DNA of 64,000 bases from an uncultured Bacteroidales bacterium (GCA_934728255.1 CAKVEC010000010.1:30929-94928); one strand, 5' to 3'. Shown: positions 43,404 to 53,099, counted from the stretch's first letter. The notes: a model not told the origin generated them from the letters alone. Translations and numbers: made by a program.

Positions 43404-44600
43404 ATGGATTCCTTATCACAATTCCGTACGTTGGACGAGTTGATTCGTGCCTTGGACAAAGAGCGAAAACTGCTCTTTGAACTCTTCGAGATGCGCAAAA
43501 CAACCTCTTTGCGGACAGATATGGCTATGGAGTACGTGGAGTATAAGCGTGAGCGTATCCAATACTTGATAGACTACGGAATCATTCACGAAACCGGCAA
43601 TTTCCTTGAATTGGAATCTGTTTATTTGCAGTTTTTTGAGGATGTGTTGGATGTGAATGAGGAGATAAGCATTGAGAGTGTGCGTGATGCTATGTCATCA
43701 TTTAAGGAACAAATACAATATTATTTGGCAGAATCAAATGACCAACGCAAATATCACTATCAAAATCAGATTCGTCAATTGCTTCGCAAAACAGGTCTAA
43801 AGACACTTAAGAACGTAATAGATCTGAAGCGGAATGTAGAAACAGCCTATAAGCAGGAACCCAATTATACCATTAAAAGGCAACGTCTGAACAACTTGGA
43901 CAAAAAAAGCGAAAGCATTAAGGTGCTGATCCGTGAATGTGAGAAACTGCTGGATACAGATATATTTTTCACTATTGTGGCAGATCCGGAAATGGAACGG
44001 ACAAAGCAAGATGTATTAGCCGATTTTTCCGAAGCCTTCCACAACTTATTGGAGATTGACAAGCAGATAATTATATATCTCAATCAAATAGAACAACAAA
44101 ATAAGTTATGCAAAAAGATTCGCCAGATAAAGTACCTGAAAGACCAGCACAGATGGACTGCAGACACCAATGTGAGACAAGTGATCGGTGAAATCAACCC
44201 TGTTTGGATGGAGAAACGCCCTTATTATCCGACCCGGTTATCTTTAGACTTATTGCGCTCAAATGACGAAATGGCTGCATTGCTACACAAAGTAGCATCT
44301 ACCAACCATATTCGTCAGAAGGCTCGTTCTTTAGCAGAGGCGTTCTCTGCGGATGAAATGGAGGAACACAATGCAGAGATTGCCGTTGTTAATCCCAATG
44401 AAGTGTGGAATGCTTTTGCTGCATCGTCGTATGATCTGTTTGGTTTTATTCTTCAATATGATTATCCGATGGAGCGAACCTTATCCGACCATCTCACCCT
44501 ATTTTGTCAGATAGCGGTTACACACCCGGCAGAATGTCGTATCACAGAAATCTATAAATCGTTTCAAAACATAGAATATCCATTGATATATGCGAAATAA
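43404..44600 (+). CDS. jetA: Wadjet protein JetA (MukF-like kleisin)
   Basis: A 398-residue, mostly helical protein without signal or membrane segment. As first gene of a four-gene set with a MukE-like, an SMC-like and a Toprim protein, it is the kleisin subunit that bridges the SMC heads. The N-terminal LDELIRALDKERKLLFELFEMR and the long helical middle (residues 110-250) fit the MukF/JetA layout. Start 43404 gives MDSLSQFRTLDELIRAL; reading further upstream would run into the tRNA. It overlaps jetB by 11 bp. Confidence 0.82.
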   Translation: MDSLSQFRTLDELIRALDKERKLLFELFEMRKTTSLRTDMAMEYVEYKRERIQYLIDYGIIHETGNFLELESVYLQFFEDVLDVNEEISIESVRDAMSSFKEQIQYYLAESNDQRKYHYQNQIRQLLRKTGLKTLKNVIDLKRNVETAYKQEPNYTIKRQRLNNLDKKSESIKVLIRECEKLLDTDIFFTIVADPEMERTKQDVLADFSEAFHNLLEIDKQIIIYLNQIEQQNKLCKKIRQIKYLKDQHRWTADTNVRQVIGEINPVWMEKRPYYPTRLSLDLLRSNDEMAALLHKVASTNHIRQKARSLAEAFSADEMEEHNAEIAVVNPNEVWNAFAASSYDLFGFILQYDYPMERTLSDHLTLFCQIAVTHPAECRITEIYKSFQNIEYPLIYAK

Positions 44601-45135
44601 AACACAAAGTATTTTTGAGCGGCTCATTAAAGGCGGCTTCATTATGGTAGATAGTTCCGAGACGAAAGAACTATATTCCGAAATGGAGGATAATCTGGAG
44701 GAGTATACTGCCTATTTTGAAGAGATCGGTTATAAAGTGGAGTCTGGGGAGGGATATTTTTATTTCTCAAAGATAGGCGAATCGAAACAAAGGATTGAAG
44801 ATAAACTGCGTGCCTTTGGTCAATGGGTGGACTATCTGGATTACTTGAAAGCGTATGATATGACATTCTCTGTAGGCTACCAATTTCGCAAGGCAACTAT
44901 TTTAGAGAGAATCAGTTTGGATGTTGAATTGCGGGATAAAACAAAGCATCTGTTTCCTAAAGAGCGAACCAATGAAGATGGTGTGAATAAACTTATAGAG
45001 GAACTTAAGGGTATGAATTTCATTGAGTGTATCAATGAAACTGATGAAACGTATAAGGTAACGTCCGCTATTCGATATGCAGAAGATTTAGTAAATATGC
45101 TAACCATATCCAACGAAGATGAGATACCTGAATAA
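44590..45135 (+). CDS. jetB: Wadjet protein JetB (MukE/MksE-like)
   Basis: A 181-residue acidic protein predicted to be the paired winged-helix KITE subunit of the complex. IFERLIKGGFIMVDSSETKE at the start and YLDYLKAYDMTFSVGYQF are the visible MksE-like parts. The upstream ATG 44590 is kept because the first helix belongs to the winged fold. ATG 44644 is an alternative. It overlaps jetA by 11 bp and jetC by 17 bp, so production of the subunits is coupled. Confidence 0.82.
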   Translation: MRNKTQSIFERLIKGGFIMVDSSETKELYSEMEDNLEEYTAYFEEIGYKVESGEGYFYFSKIGESKQRIEDKLRAFGQWVDYLDYLKAYDMTFSVGYQFRKATILERISLDVELRDKTKHLFPKERTNEDGVNKLIEELKGMNFIECINETDETYKVTSAIRYAEDLVNMLTISNEDEIPE

Positions 45136-48100
45136 AATTGTTTTTATCAATAGCGCACATATCCGTCATGAGATTATTTCGCTTGATGGCAATGTGCATT
45201 TTATTGGTACACAAGGTGTTGGTAAATCCACCATATTGAGGGCTTTGCTGTTTTTTTACAATGCGGACAAACAACACTTGGGCATACGCCAGGGACAACA
45301 GTCTTTTGACGAGTTCTATTTTCCGAATGCCAATTCATATATTATATATGAGGTGGCACGAGAATATGGTGCCTACTCGATTCTTGTACACCGTCACCAG
45401 GGGAGAGCCGTCTTTCGTTTTATAGATGCACCTTATTCTGATGAGTGGCTGATAGATGACAAAGGTGAAGTTACAAGCGACTGGGTAACCATCCGGCAAC
45501 GTATTGCCAAAGGTGGTACGGAAATAAGTGCTGTCATTGATCGCTATGAAATGTATCGTGATATTATCTTTGGCAACACGCATGACAGAGCACATAAGTT
45601 TGATAAGTATGCCATCGTAGAAAGCAGTAAGTACCAGAATATACCTCGCAGTATTCAAAATGTATTTTTGAATAGCAAATTGGATGCAGATTTTGTAAAG
45701 GATACGATTATTCATTCTATGACAGATGGCGAAACTATACTCAGTTTGCAAGCCTTTCGCTCATTGATAAAGAGATTCGAAAATGAATATAAGGATATTC
45801 ATTGCTGGTACGCAAAAGATAAAAACGGAGATATACCGGTACGCATAAAGGCAAACACGCTGATAGAACGTTACAGGGAAGTTGTAGCCACAGAACACCA
45901 AATCACTCAAATCTGGAAACAACTGAATGCGGCAGTTGCAAAGGCACAGGAACAACTGCCATTAGACGGACAAGAACTGCAAACTATACAAGAACAAATC
46001 GAAAAGATTAGTACAAAAATCAGAGAGGCGCAGGAGACTTTTGAGAAAGAAAAAGACTTGATAAACCGCCACATCGGTGAGTTGGATGGAAAACTAAAAA
46101 CCATCCGGGAGAAAAAGAAAAAATATGACTCCCTTCGCATAGAGGTGCTTTTGGAGCGTGCTAAGAATGAACCCGCTCTAAAGAGTACTTTGGAGCAGGA
46201 GCAAATGGTTTATGATAGTCTTATAAAGACATACTCGGATATTGAAGATAAATATAAGATACAAAGACTCGCCATAGAACATGCTCACAATGCGTTTGAA
46301 ATATCGTTGAAAGAAGAGTTGAACTATGAACGCAACCAACTGCAAATGCAGCGTGAGAAACTTACTGCGGCGAAGGACAAAGAAATAAAGAGAGTACGAA
46401 ATGAGTATAACGATGAACTTGTGCGGATAGATGAATGCATTGAGGCTTTTGCTCAGGAGAGAGTCCAACTGCAAGAAACAATCACAAAAATTCAATATAG
46501 TCATCCTCTTGAGGATATGATCAAAAATGCGAAAGAGGAACTGCAAAACTTGAATGTGAATGTTCAGAGCGGAGAGGCACGAATTCAGGCTGTGGATAGC
46601 GAAATTGCACGTCTTCGCTCAGAGGCAAATGCAGAACAGAAAAGAAAACAGGCGGAATTTGACAACAAGCGAAATGAGTTAAGGGCAACAGAAGAGGCAC
46701 TACAGAAGCGATTGACCGAAATAGAGGAAAAACTATCTCATTGGTCGGGGTCTTTCTATGAATGGCTTACTATTAATAAGCCGGGTTGGGAACAAAATAT
46801 CGGCAAAGTTGTTGATGAAGACAAAATTTTGTATCAGGTAGGACTTAATCCGACATTGGTAGATGGCGATTCTTTATATGGAATCCAAATAGATTGCAAT
46901 ACTTTGGATACAACCCATCATACTCCGGAAGAGTATCGTAGAGAGAAGGAACAACTTGTGAAACAACTAAACGACATCCGTTCTCAGTTATCCGGTATTG
47001 CCGTATTGCAGGAAGAAGCGGATAAACGTATCAGCACAAAATTATCCAAAGATTTGGCTCCGCTCAACCAAGAAAAGACGACGCTGCGTGTAGAATTGGA
47101 GGCTATTCCGAACAAACGAAGATTGAAAGAAAGCGAGATACTGCGCATTCAACGGCAAGAAACAGAGCAAATTACGGTACTACTCAAAGAAAAGAATGAG
47201 ATAATGAATGCGCTCATTACGAAGATATCCGCAAAACGAGAAGATAAAAACAAGGTAAAAGTACAACTGGATAAAGAAGAAAATCGCCTTGAGAAAGCAC
47301 TCAAAGAGGCAATAAAACCATACGTGGATAGATTGAACGCATTAAAAGCACAACAAGAACAACGGCGACAAGACGAAACGAAAGAATATCAGAATAAAAT
47401 CAATACTTTACAAAAAGAATACAACAAAGAATTAGCAGGACAGGGCGCAGATACGTCTATTATTGAACATCAAAAAGCAAAGATAGAAGAAATAAAAGAG
47501 CAATTAAAACGAATAGAGGAATGTCGACCTGTCGTTGTAAGTTATAACATTGACAACGAAGAATGGTTTAGTCAGGAAAGCCGCTTTATAACGGATAGAA
47601 AACAATACGAAGATAAGTTGAATGTATTAAGCGAAGCACATCGCGAAAAACAGAACCGTCATTATCAGAAACAGACAGAACTGAAATCGGCAGAGAGTTC
47701 TTTTATGAAGCAGATACAGCGTTATCAAGACGGCTTGGAACAATACAGACGTTTCGTGGATATCGAAAAAGGAGTGCCGGAATATCTCCTGTATGAGACG
47801 CATACGAATGTGACCAATAAAGACATTCAAAACCTTTTAAGCGAGGAAAAGGGGGCTATCAGCACCCGGAGTTCAAGATTTACATCTTTCAAAATGGCGG
47901 TAAACCAATTCAACAGTCATTTTGAAAGCGAAAATCTGTTTAGTTTCAATACCCTTCCTGTACAAGATGAAGATTATATAGGTATTGCGACTAACCTTGA
48001 AGAATTTGTAAGTCAAAATAAGATAGAGGAGTATCGCGTTCGAACAAATGCACTTTACAAAGATGTTATTCAGCGTATTGCCCGTGAGGTCGGCAATTTG

Positions 48101-48784
48101 ACGCAGCATAAGGCAGAGGTGGATAAAATTATTTTGGACATCAATCGTGATTTCTCCGAAAAGAAATTTGCCGGTGTAATCCGTTCTATCGAACTACGCT
48201 CCGAACAGACCAATGACAAGATGATACAATTGCTGCAATCTATCAAACAGTTTACAGAAGAACATACCCTTTCGTTAGGCGAGATTAACCTGTTCTCAGG
48301 AGAGGATAGAAATGAGGTAAACGAAAAAGTTGTGGATTATTTAAGCCGTTTGATGAAACAATTGCAACATGAATCAACGCGTACGCAGATTTCGATTGGT
48401 GATACTTTCTGTTTGCAATTCAGGGTAAGAGAAAATGACAATGATACAGGTTGGGTGGAGCGAATCAACAGTGTCGGTTCCGATGGCACGGATATTCTTG
48501 TGAAAGCAATGATTAACATTATGCTTATCAACGTATTTAAGAAGCGTGCCACTCGTGGTAAGGATGATTTTATTGTTCATTGTATGATGGACGAGATAGG
48601 CAAACTACACCCTGACAACATTCATGGTATATTGCAATTTGCCAACTCGAGAAATATATATCTTGTCAATGGTTCTCCTACTACGGAAAACGCGTATGAC
48701 TACAAATATACATATATGCTGGAAAAGGGAGCAAAAGCATATACAAAAGTGTCTTGTTTGTCTATTGTCCACAAAACAGAATAA
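45119..48784 (+). CDS. jetC: Wadjet protein JetC (SMC/MukB-like ATPase)
   Basis: A 1221-residue SMC-like motor. The Walker A motif GTQGVGKS is at residues 30-37. Two long coiled coils (about 270-520 and 640-900, Glu/Lys/Gln-rich) flank a hinge-like globular part (WSGSFYEWLTINKPGWEQ). Near the C-terminus lie a signature-like VGSDGTDIL (about 1119-1127) and Walker B CMMDEIGKLHPDN (about 1155-1167). In Wadjet systems the complex loop-extrudes circular DNA and licenses JetD to cut small plasmids. The length is in the usual range. Confidence 0.92.
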   Translation: MRYLNKIVFINSAHIRHEIISLDGNVHFIGTQGVGKSTILRALLFFYNADKQHLGIRQGQQSFDEFYFPNANSYIIYEVAREYGAYSILVHRHQGRAVFRFIDAPYSDEWLIDDKGEVTSDWVTIRQRIAKGGTEISAVIDRYEMYRDIIFGNTHDRAHKFDKYAIVESSKYQNIPRSIQNVFLNSKLDADFVKDTIIHSMTDGETILSLQAFRSLIKRFENEYKDIHCWYAKDKNGDIPVRIKANTLIERYREVVATEHQITQIWKQLNAAVAKAQEQLPLDGQELQTIQEQIEKISTKIREAQETFEKEKDLINRHIGELDGKLKTIREKKKKYDSLRIEVLLERAKNEPALKSTLEQEQMVYDSLIKTYSDIEDKYKIQRLAIEHAHNAFEISLKEELNYERNQLQMQREKLTAAKDKEIKRVRNEYNDELVRIDECIEAFAQERVQLQETITKIQYSHPLEDMIKNAKEELQNLNVNVQSGEARIQAVDSEIARLRSEANAEQKRKQAEFDNKRNELRATEEALQKRLTEIEEKLSHWSGSFYEWLTINKPGWEQNIGKVVDEDKILYQVGLNPTLVDGDSLYGIQIDCNTLDTTHHTPEEYRREKEQLVKQLNDIRSQLSGIAVLQEEADKRISTKLSKDLAPLNQEKTTLRVELEAIPNKRRLKESEILRIQRQETEQITVLLKEKNEIMNALITKISAKREDKNKVKVQLDKEENRLEKALKEAIKPYVDRLNALKAQQEQRRQDETKEYQNKINTLQKEYNKELAGQGADTSIIEHQKAKIEEIKEQLKRIEECRPVVVSYNIDNEEWFSQESRFITDRKQYEDKLNVLSEAHREKQNRHYQKQTELKSAESSFMKQIQRYQDGLEQYRRFVDIEKGVPEYLLYETHTNVTNKDIQNLLSEEKGAISTRSSRFTSFKMAVNQFNSHFESENLFSFNTLPVQDEDYIGIATNLEEFVSQNKIEEYRVRTNALYKDVIQRIAREVGNLTQHKAEVDKIILDINRDFSEKKFAGVIRSIELRSEQTNDKMIQLLQSIKQFTEEHTLSLGEINLFSGEDRNEVNEKVVDYLSRLMKQLQHESTRTQISIGDTFCLQFRVRENDNDTGWVERINSVGSDGTDILVKAMINIMLINVFKKRATRGKDDFIVHCMMDEIGKLHPDNIHGILQFANSRNIYLVNGSPTTENAYDYKYTYMLEKGAKAYTKVSCLSIVHKTE

Positions 48785-49623
48785 TGATTACTGCCACTAC
48801 CATACAAAAGTTGCAGAATCTTCTATACGGAGAAATGCTGCCTTATAGTGCACTATCGGAGTCTTTGCGGGAAGAACTGGTCTCTGAGCAATTATTAGGC
48901 GTGCAGGTGAATGGCTCGCGTCGTAAACTGTATGTTCTAAACAAAGAAGCACTTTTGACCTATTTGACACAGCGGTATGAAGAATTGCGCGGATTGGGGT
49001 TGGTAGGCAATTTGAACTTGCAAACACGAGCAGTGCAAGCCGAAAACAGCGGCAATTCAAAAATCAAACTCGTACGTTCATGTCCGGGTTTCCTTGTAAA
49101 TACGTATGAACCCATACCTGCATTTATAGGGAATACTCCGATAACTATAACCCCGCCTGCAGGCACTATGTTTTTTATATCTGATTGGCAACACTTCAGT
49201 ATTCCAGAAAAGGCAATAGTTGTAGGCGTGGAGAATATGGAAAATTTCAGGAAAGTAGGGTTGCAAAAGTACCTGTTTGAATCTATCGGGTCTCCGATAC
49301 TATTTGTATCGCGTTATCCCCAATCTCTTGATTTGCGTAATTGGCTGATGCAAATTTCTAATTGGTATATCCACTTTGGAGACTTTGATATTGCAGGTAT
49401 TTACATCTATGAAACTGAATTTAAGCGATTCTTGGGTGATAGGGCTTCGTTCTTTATTCCAAATGATATAGAAACACGCCTTGCAAACGGAAGTAGTAAA
49501 CGTTATAATGACCAAATTGCACATTTCCGCAACTATACACCGCAAGACACGGATGTATTGCCATTATTTCGGTTAATTCATCAATACCATCGAGCCTATG
49601 ATCAGGAGGGATATATCACGTAA
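48784..49623 (+). CDS. jetD: Wadjet nuclease JetD (Toprim domain)
   Basis: A 279-residue protein. The N-terminal half is a winged-helix-like DNA-binding part (QKLQNLLYGEMLPYSALSES). The C-terminal half is a Toprim fold: VGVENMENF (about 147-155) gives the catalytic Glu and GDFDIAG (about 199-205) the Asp pair, as in topoisomerase VI-like JetD nucleases. Its ATG overlaps the jetC stop (TAATG). fcl begins 17 bp after its stop. Confidence 0.88.
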   Translation: MITATTIQKLQNLLYGEMLPYSALSESLREELVSEQLLGVQVNGSRRKLYVLNKEALLTYLTQRYEELRGLGLVGNLNLQTRAVQAENSGNSKIKLVRSCPGFLVNTYEPIPAFIGNTPITITPPAGTMFFISDWQHFSIPEKAIVVGVENMENFRKVGLQKYLFESIGSPILFVSRYPQSLDLRNWLMQISNWYIHFGDFDIAGIYIYETEFKRFLGDRASFFIPNDIETRLANGSSKRYNDQIAHFRNYTPQDTDVLPLFRLIHQYHRAYDQEGYIT

Positions 49624-49640
49624 TAATGTTATAACTATAT

Positions 49641-50582
49641 ATGGAAAAGAATAGCAAAATTTATGTGGCAGGGCACCGCGGAATGGTGGGCAGTGCCATT
49701 GTGCGTGAGTTGCAGCGTCAGGGCTACACCAATATCATCACACGCACACACCGTGAGTTAGACCTCTGCCGTCAGGAGGCAGTGGAGAAATTCTTCGCCG
49801 AAGAGAAACCCGAATATGTCTTTCTCGCAGCGGCAAAAGTGGGTGGTATCGTTGCCAACCAAAACGCACTTGCCGACTTTATGTACGACAACATGACCCT
49901 CGAGATGAATGTCATTCACTCCGCTTGGCAGAACGGTTGCAAGAAACTCGAGTTTCTTGGTTCCAGTTGTATCTATCCACGCTTGGCCCCCCAACCCATG
50001 AAAGAGGACTGCCTGCTCACCGGGGCATTGGAAAAGACCAACGAGGCATACGCCTTGGCGAAGATTAGCGGACTTAAATACTGCGAGTTCCTCAACCGCC
50101 AGTATGGTACGGACTACATCTCAGTGATGCCGACCAACCTCTACGGACCCAACGACAACTACCACCCTGAGCACTCGCACGTACTGCCCGCACTCATACG
50201 CCGTTTCCACGAAGCCAAAGAGAGTGGGGCGGAGAGCGTTACCTGCTGGGGCGACGGCAGCCCGCTGCGTGAGTTCCTCTATGTGGACGACCTCGCCAAT
50301 CTGTGTGTCTTCCTGATGAACCACTATTCGGGCAATGAGACCGTCAATGCAGGTACAGGCAAAGAACTGACTATCAAACAACTGACCGAACTGGTGGCAA
50401 AGGTCATCGGCTACAAAGGGCGTATTGAATGGGACACCACCCGCCCGAATGGTACGCCCCGCAAACTATTAGATGTCTCCAAAGCCACTGCCCTCGGCTG
50501 GACATACAAGACCGAACTCGAAGACGGCATCCGCCTTGCTTACGAAGACTTCCTGCACAACCCGATGCGTGCCGAGAGATGA
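49641..50582 (+). CDS. fcl: GDP-L-fucose synthase
   Basis: A 313-residue SDR epimerase-reductase that turns GDP-4-keto-6-deoxymannose into GDP-L-fucose. Motifs are GHRGMVGSAIVRELQ (11-25), FLAAAKVGGIVANQ, LGSSCIYPRLAPQPM, and YALAKISGLKYCEF (catalytic Tyr-x3-Lys). It completes the pathway begun by gmd at 41597. No promoter is visible in the 17 bp before it, so it is probably read through from the jet operon. Confidence 0.96.
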   Translation: MEKNSKIYVAGHRGMVGSAIVRELQRQGYTNIITRTHRELDLCRQEAVEKFFAEEKPEYVFLAAAKVGGIVANQNALADFMYDNMTLEMNVIHSAWQNGCKKLEFLGSSCIYPRLAPQPMKEDCLLTGALEKTNEAYALAKISGLKYCEFLNRQYGTDYISVMPTNLYGPNDNYHPEHSHVLPALIRRFHEAKESGAESVTCWGDGSPLREFLYVDDLANLCVFLMNHYSGNETVNAGTGKELTIKQLTELVAKVIGYKGRIEWDTTRPNGTPRKLLDVSKATALGWTYKTELEDGIRLAYEDFLHNPMRAER

Positions 50583-50633
50583 GAATGCTCAAATCGCTCT
50601 AAATAATGGGAATCTATAGCGACACTGAAACAG

Positions 50634-50671
50634 TAATGGTTTGATTATATGTTCCTTAAAGGGTAATTTAG
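50634..50671. repeat. AT-rich dispersed repeat, copy 3 (partial)
   Basis: TAATGGTTTGATTATATGTT followed by CCTTAAAGGGTAATTTA, matching the first half of the copy at 28631. Confidence 0.55.
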
Positions 50672-50690
50672 TGGAGTACTATAAGTTCAG

Positions 50691-50731
50691 AAAAAAGGCT
50701 ACCCGGAACATAAAATCGGGTAGCCTTTTAT
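50691..50731. terminator. Bidirectional terminator between fcl and glyA
   Basis: AAAAAAGGCTACCCG pairs with CGGGTAGCCTTTTATT. A and T tracts at both ends serve the two converging genes. Confidence 0.88.
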
Positions 50732-50753
50732 TGTATGGATTATGCGGAAAATC

Positions 50754-52031
50754 TTACCATGCAAACAACGGGTGCTGGTTCATTTCTCGGTTCACTTCCT
50801 CGCGTACGCGGGTGATGGTTGCTTCCGATTCGGGCTGTTGCAGCACCTCGTCAATCAAATCCACAATCCATGGCATCTTGTCTTCTTTGAGTCCGCGGGT
50901 GGTGATAGCGGGCGTTCCGAAACGCAAACCGCTGGTTTGGAAAGCGGAGCGGGTATCGAACGGCACCATGTTCTTGTTGGTGGTGATGTCTGCTGCTACA
51001 AGGGCTTTTTCCGCCACTTTGCCTGTCAAATCGGGGAATTTCGTGCGCAGATCGACCAGCATTGAGTGGTTGTCCGTACCGCCCGAGATGATTTTGTATC
51101 CCTTATCCATAAAAGCTTGTGCCATCACGGCAGCGTTCTTTTTCACCTGCTGCTGATAGGTCTTGAACTCGGGTGCCAATGCCTCACCGAAAGCCACAGC
51201 CTTGGCGGCAATCACATGCTCCAGCGGACCGCCCTGTGTGCCGGGGAATACGGCAGAGTCAAGCAGGGCGGACATCATCTTCACCTCGCCTTTCGGAGTG
51301 GTCTTACCCCACGGATTGGGGAAGTCTTTGCCCATCAGGATAATACCTCCGCGCGGACCACGCAGGGTCTTATGGGTGGTGGAGGTAACGATATGTGCAT
51401 ACTTCACAGGATTATCAAGCAAACCGGCAGCAATCAGACCTGCCGGGTGTGCCATATCTACCATAAAGATAGCACCGATCTCGTCTGCTACACGGCGGAT
51501 ACGTGCGTAGTCCCATTCGCGGCTGTAGGCACTCGCACCGGCAATAATCAGTTTCGGACGCTCGGCACGGGCAATCTGTTCCAGTTCGTCATAGTCCACG
51601 CGTCCGGTCTCCTCTTTCAAGTTGTATGCCACGGCGTGGAACATCAGACCGGAGAAATTGACGGCACTGCCGTGCGACAGGTGCCCGCCGTGCGATAGGT
51701 TGAGACCCATAAACGTGTCTCCCGCTTTCAAACACGCCATAAATACCGCCATGTTGGCTTGCGCACCCGAGTGGGGTTGTACGTTTACATACTCGGCTCC
51801 GTAGAGTTGTTTCAGGCGGTCGCGGGCGATATTTTCCGCCATATCCACCACTTCGCAACCGCCGTAGTAGCGGTGTCCGGGATAGCCCTCGGCATACTTG
51901 TTGGTCAGTACGCTACCCATTGCTTCCAGCACCTGGTCGCTGACAAAGTTCTCACTGGCAATCAGTTCGATACCTTTGGTTTGACGCTCCCGCTCCATGC
52001 GGATAATGTCGAAAATTTGTGAGTCTCTCAT
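50754..52031 (-). CDS. glyA: Serine hydroxymethyltransferase
   Basis: A 425-residue PLP enzyme interconverting serine and glycine with tetrahydrofolate, the main source of one-carbon units. ELIASENFVSDQVLEAMGS, NKYAEGYPGHRYYGGCEVVD, VDMAHPAGLIAAG and TSTTHKTLRGPRGG with the Schiff-base Lys are all present, as is FPGTQGGPLEHVIAAKAVAF. Length and start are standard. Confidence 0.97.
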   Translation of the reverse strand: MRDSQIFDIIRMERERQTKGIELIASENFVSDQVLEAMGSVLTNKYAEGYPGHRYYGGCEVVDMAENIARDRLKQLYGAEYVNVQPHSGAQANMAVFMACLKAGDTFMGLNLSHGGHLSHGSAVNFSGLMFHAVAYNLKEETGRVDYDELEQIARAERPKLIIAGASAYSREWDYARIRRVADEIGAIFMVDMAHPAGLIAAGLLDNPVKYAHIVTSTTHKTLRGPRGGIILMGKDFPNPWGKTTPKGEVKMMSALLDSAVFPGTQGGPLEHVIAAKAVAFGEALAPEFKTYQQQVKKNAAVMAQAFMDKGYKIISGGTDNHSMLVDLRTKFPDLTGKVAEKALVAADITTNKNMVPFDTRSAFQTSGLRFGTPAITTRGLKEDKMPWIVDLIDEVLQQPESEATITRVREEVNREMNQHPLFAW

Positions 52032-52083
52032 ATTTTTGATTTAATTTGTAAATTTGTAAATGGGGAAATTTGTAAATGGAGAA

Positions 52084-52938
52084 TTACTCCGTCTGTAGTG
52101 ATTCTATAACCAATCCGGCCAACATAAAACCGAAGATAGCGGTGATATGTGCTACGGTGCCGTTAATCTGCGCTTTGCTCGTGCACCACTCGTGGTTGAT
52201 TAGGTCGGTGCGTCCGAGGGCGGTTTTCTCCCCTTGTGCCTCTGCTTGCTGTGCGGCTTTCAGTTGCGCCTCGGTTACTTTCGGACACATACAATGTTCT
52301 GTTCCGCAGGAATGGTTCTGCCCTTTGTTTTGCAGCAGTTCGTCACTATACACACATTTGAATTTGCGTCCGGGAAACTGCTTGTCGCGCTTGAAACGCT
52401 GCCGTAATGCGCGTGCCAACGGGTCGCCTGTTACCTGCCAAAACTCCGCTACTTTGATTCGTGTCGGATCCATCTTCAGTGCCGCACCCATCGACGAGAT
52501 AAACGTTACACCCTTCAGGTGTGTGGCAGTCAGTATCAGGTCGGCTTTGTCTTTTAGGGAATCAATGGCGTCAATGATAAAATCGTACTCTTCGAGATGA
52601 TAATCCACCTTGTTTTCTGCCGAATAAATGCCTTGAATGGCGGTTATCTCTGCATTCGGGTTTATCTCGAGCAGTCTCTCGCGCAGTACATCAGTCTTCA
52701 CGCGTCCTATAGTCTTCATCGTGGCCATCAGTTGGCGGTTGACATTGGTGATACACACGCGGTCGGAATCCACTATCGTCAGGTGCATGATACCAGAGCG
52801 GACAAGCGACTCGGCACACCATGAACCGACACCGCCCACGCCGAAAATAATTACTTTCTTCGATGCTATGCGAGCCATAGTCTCGGCTCCCAGCAGTAGT
52901 TCGCTTCGGCGTAGTATGGCTTTTTCTATATGCGACAT
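52084..52938 (-). CDS. tcdA: tRNA threonylcarbamoyladenosine dehydratase
   Basis: A 284-residue ThiF/E1-like enzyme that cyclises t6A37 to ct6A in ATP-dependent fashion. The nucleotide loop is VIIFGVGGVGSWCAESLVRSG (29-49). VDSDRVCITNVNRQ, the DAIDSLKDKADLI segment and a Cys-rich stretch near residue 220 (HSCGTEHCMCPK) follow. The start at 52938 (MSHIEKAILRR) is set by the promoter at 52970-53001. It acts on the same t6A37 nucleotide family as MtaB in this window. Confidence 0.92.
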   Translation of the reverse strand: MSHIEKAILRRSELLLGAETMARIASKKVIIFGVGGVGSWCAESLVRSGIMHLTIVDSDRVCITNVNRQLMATMKTIGRVKTDVLRERLLEINPNAEITAIQGIYSAENKVDYHLEEYDFIIDAIDSLKDKADLILTATHLKGVTFISSMGAALKMDPTRIKVAEFWQVTGDPLARALRQRFKRDKQFPGRKFKCVYSDELLQNKGQNHSCGTEHCMCPKVTEAQLKAAQQAEAQGEKTALGRTDLINHEWCTSKAQINGTVAHITAIFGFMLAGLVIESLQTE

Positions 52939-52969
52939 TGGGCAGAGATGGATAGAAAATAATTTTATG

Positions 52970-53001
52970 CAAAGGTACATCTTTTTCCCCATATACACAA
53001 G
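52970..53001 (-). promoter_or_regulatory. Promoter of tcdA
   Basis: On the minus strand, CTTG (53001-52998), 20 bp, TACCTTTG (52977-52970). The spacer is similar to those of the kdsC and response regulator promoters. Confidence 0.78.
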
Positions 53002-53045
53002 CGTCTGCGTGTCCTATTCTGCTTTTGTCGTTTTTTTATAGTGAA

Positions 53046-53084
53046 TAAAAAACGGCATATCTTGTTGAGATACACCGTTTTTTT
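53046..53084 (-). terminator. Terminator after the HMA protein gene
   Basis: AAAAAACGG..ATATC pairs with GATA..CCGTTTTTTT around TTGTTGA. It closes the metal operon. Confidence 0.82.
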
Positions 53085-53099
53085 GTAAATATAGGTTGT

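Noticed and set aside
43242..49623. Integrative element using the tRNA-Ala as attachment site
   Set aside because: No integrase or recombinase gene is present and no repeat of the tRNA 3' end was found after jetD, so the block is described as an insertion of unknown mechanism.
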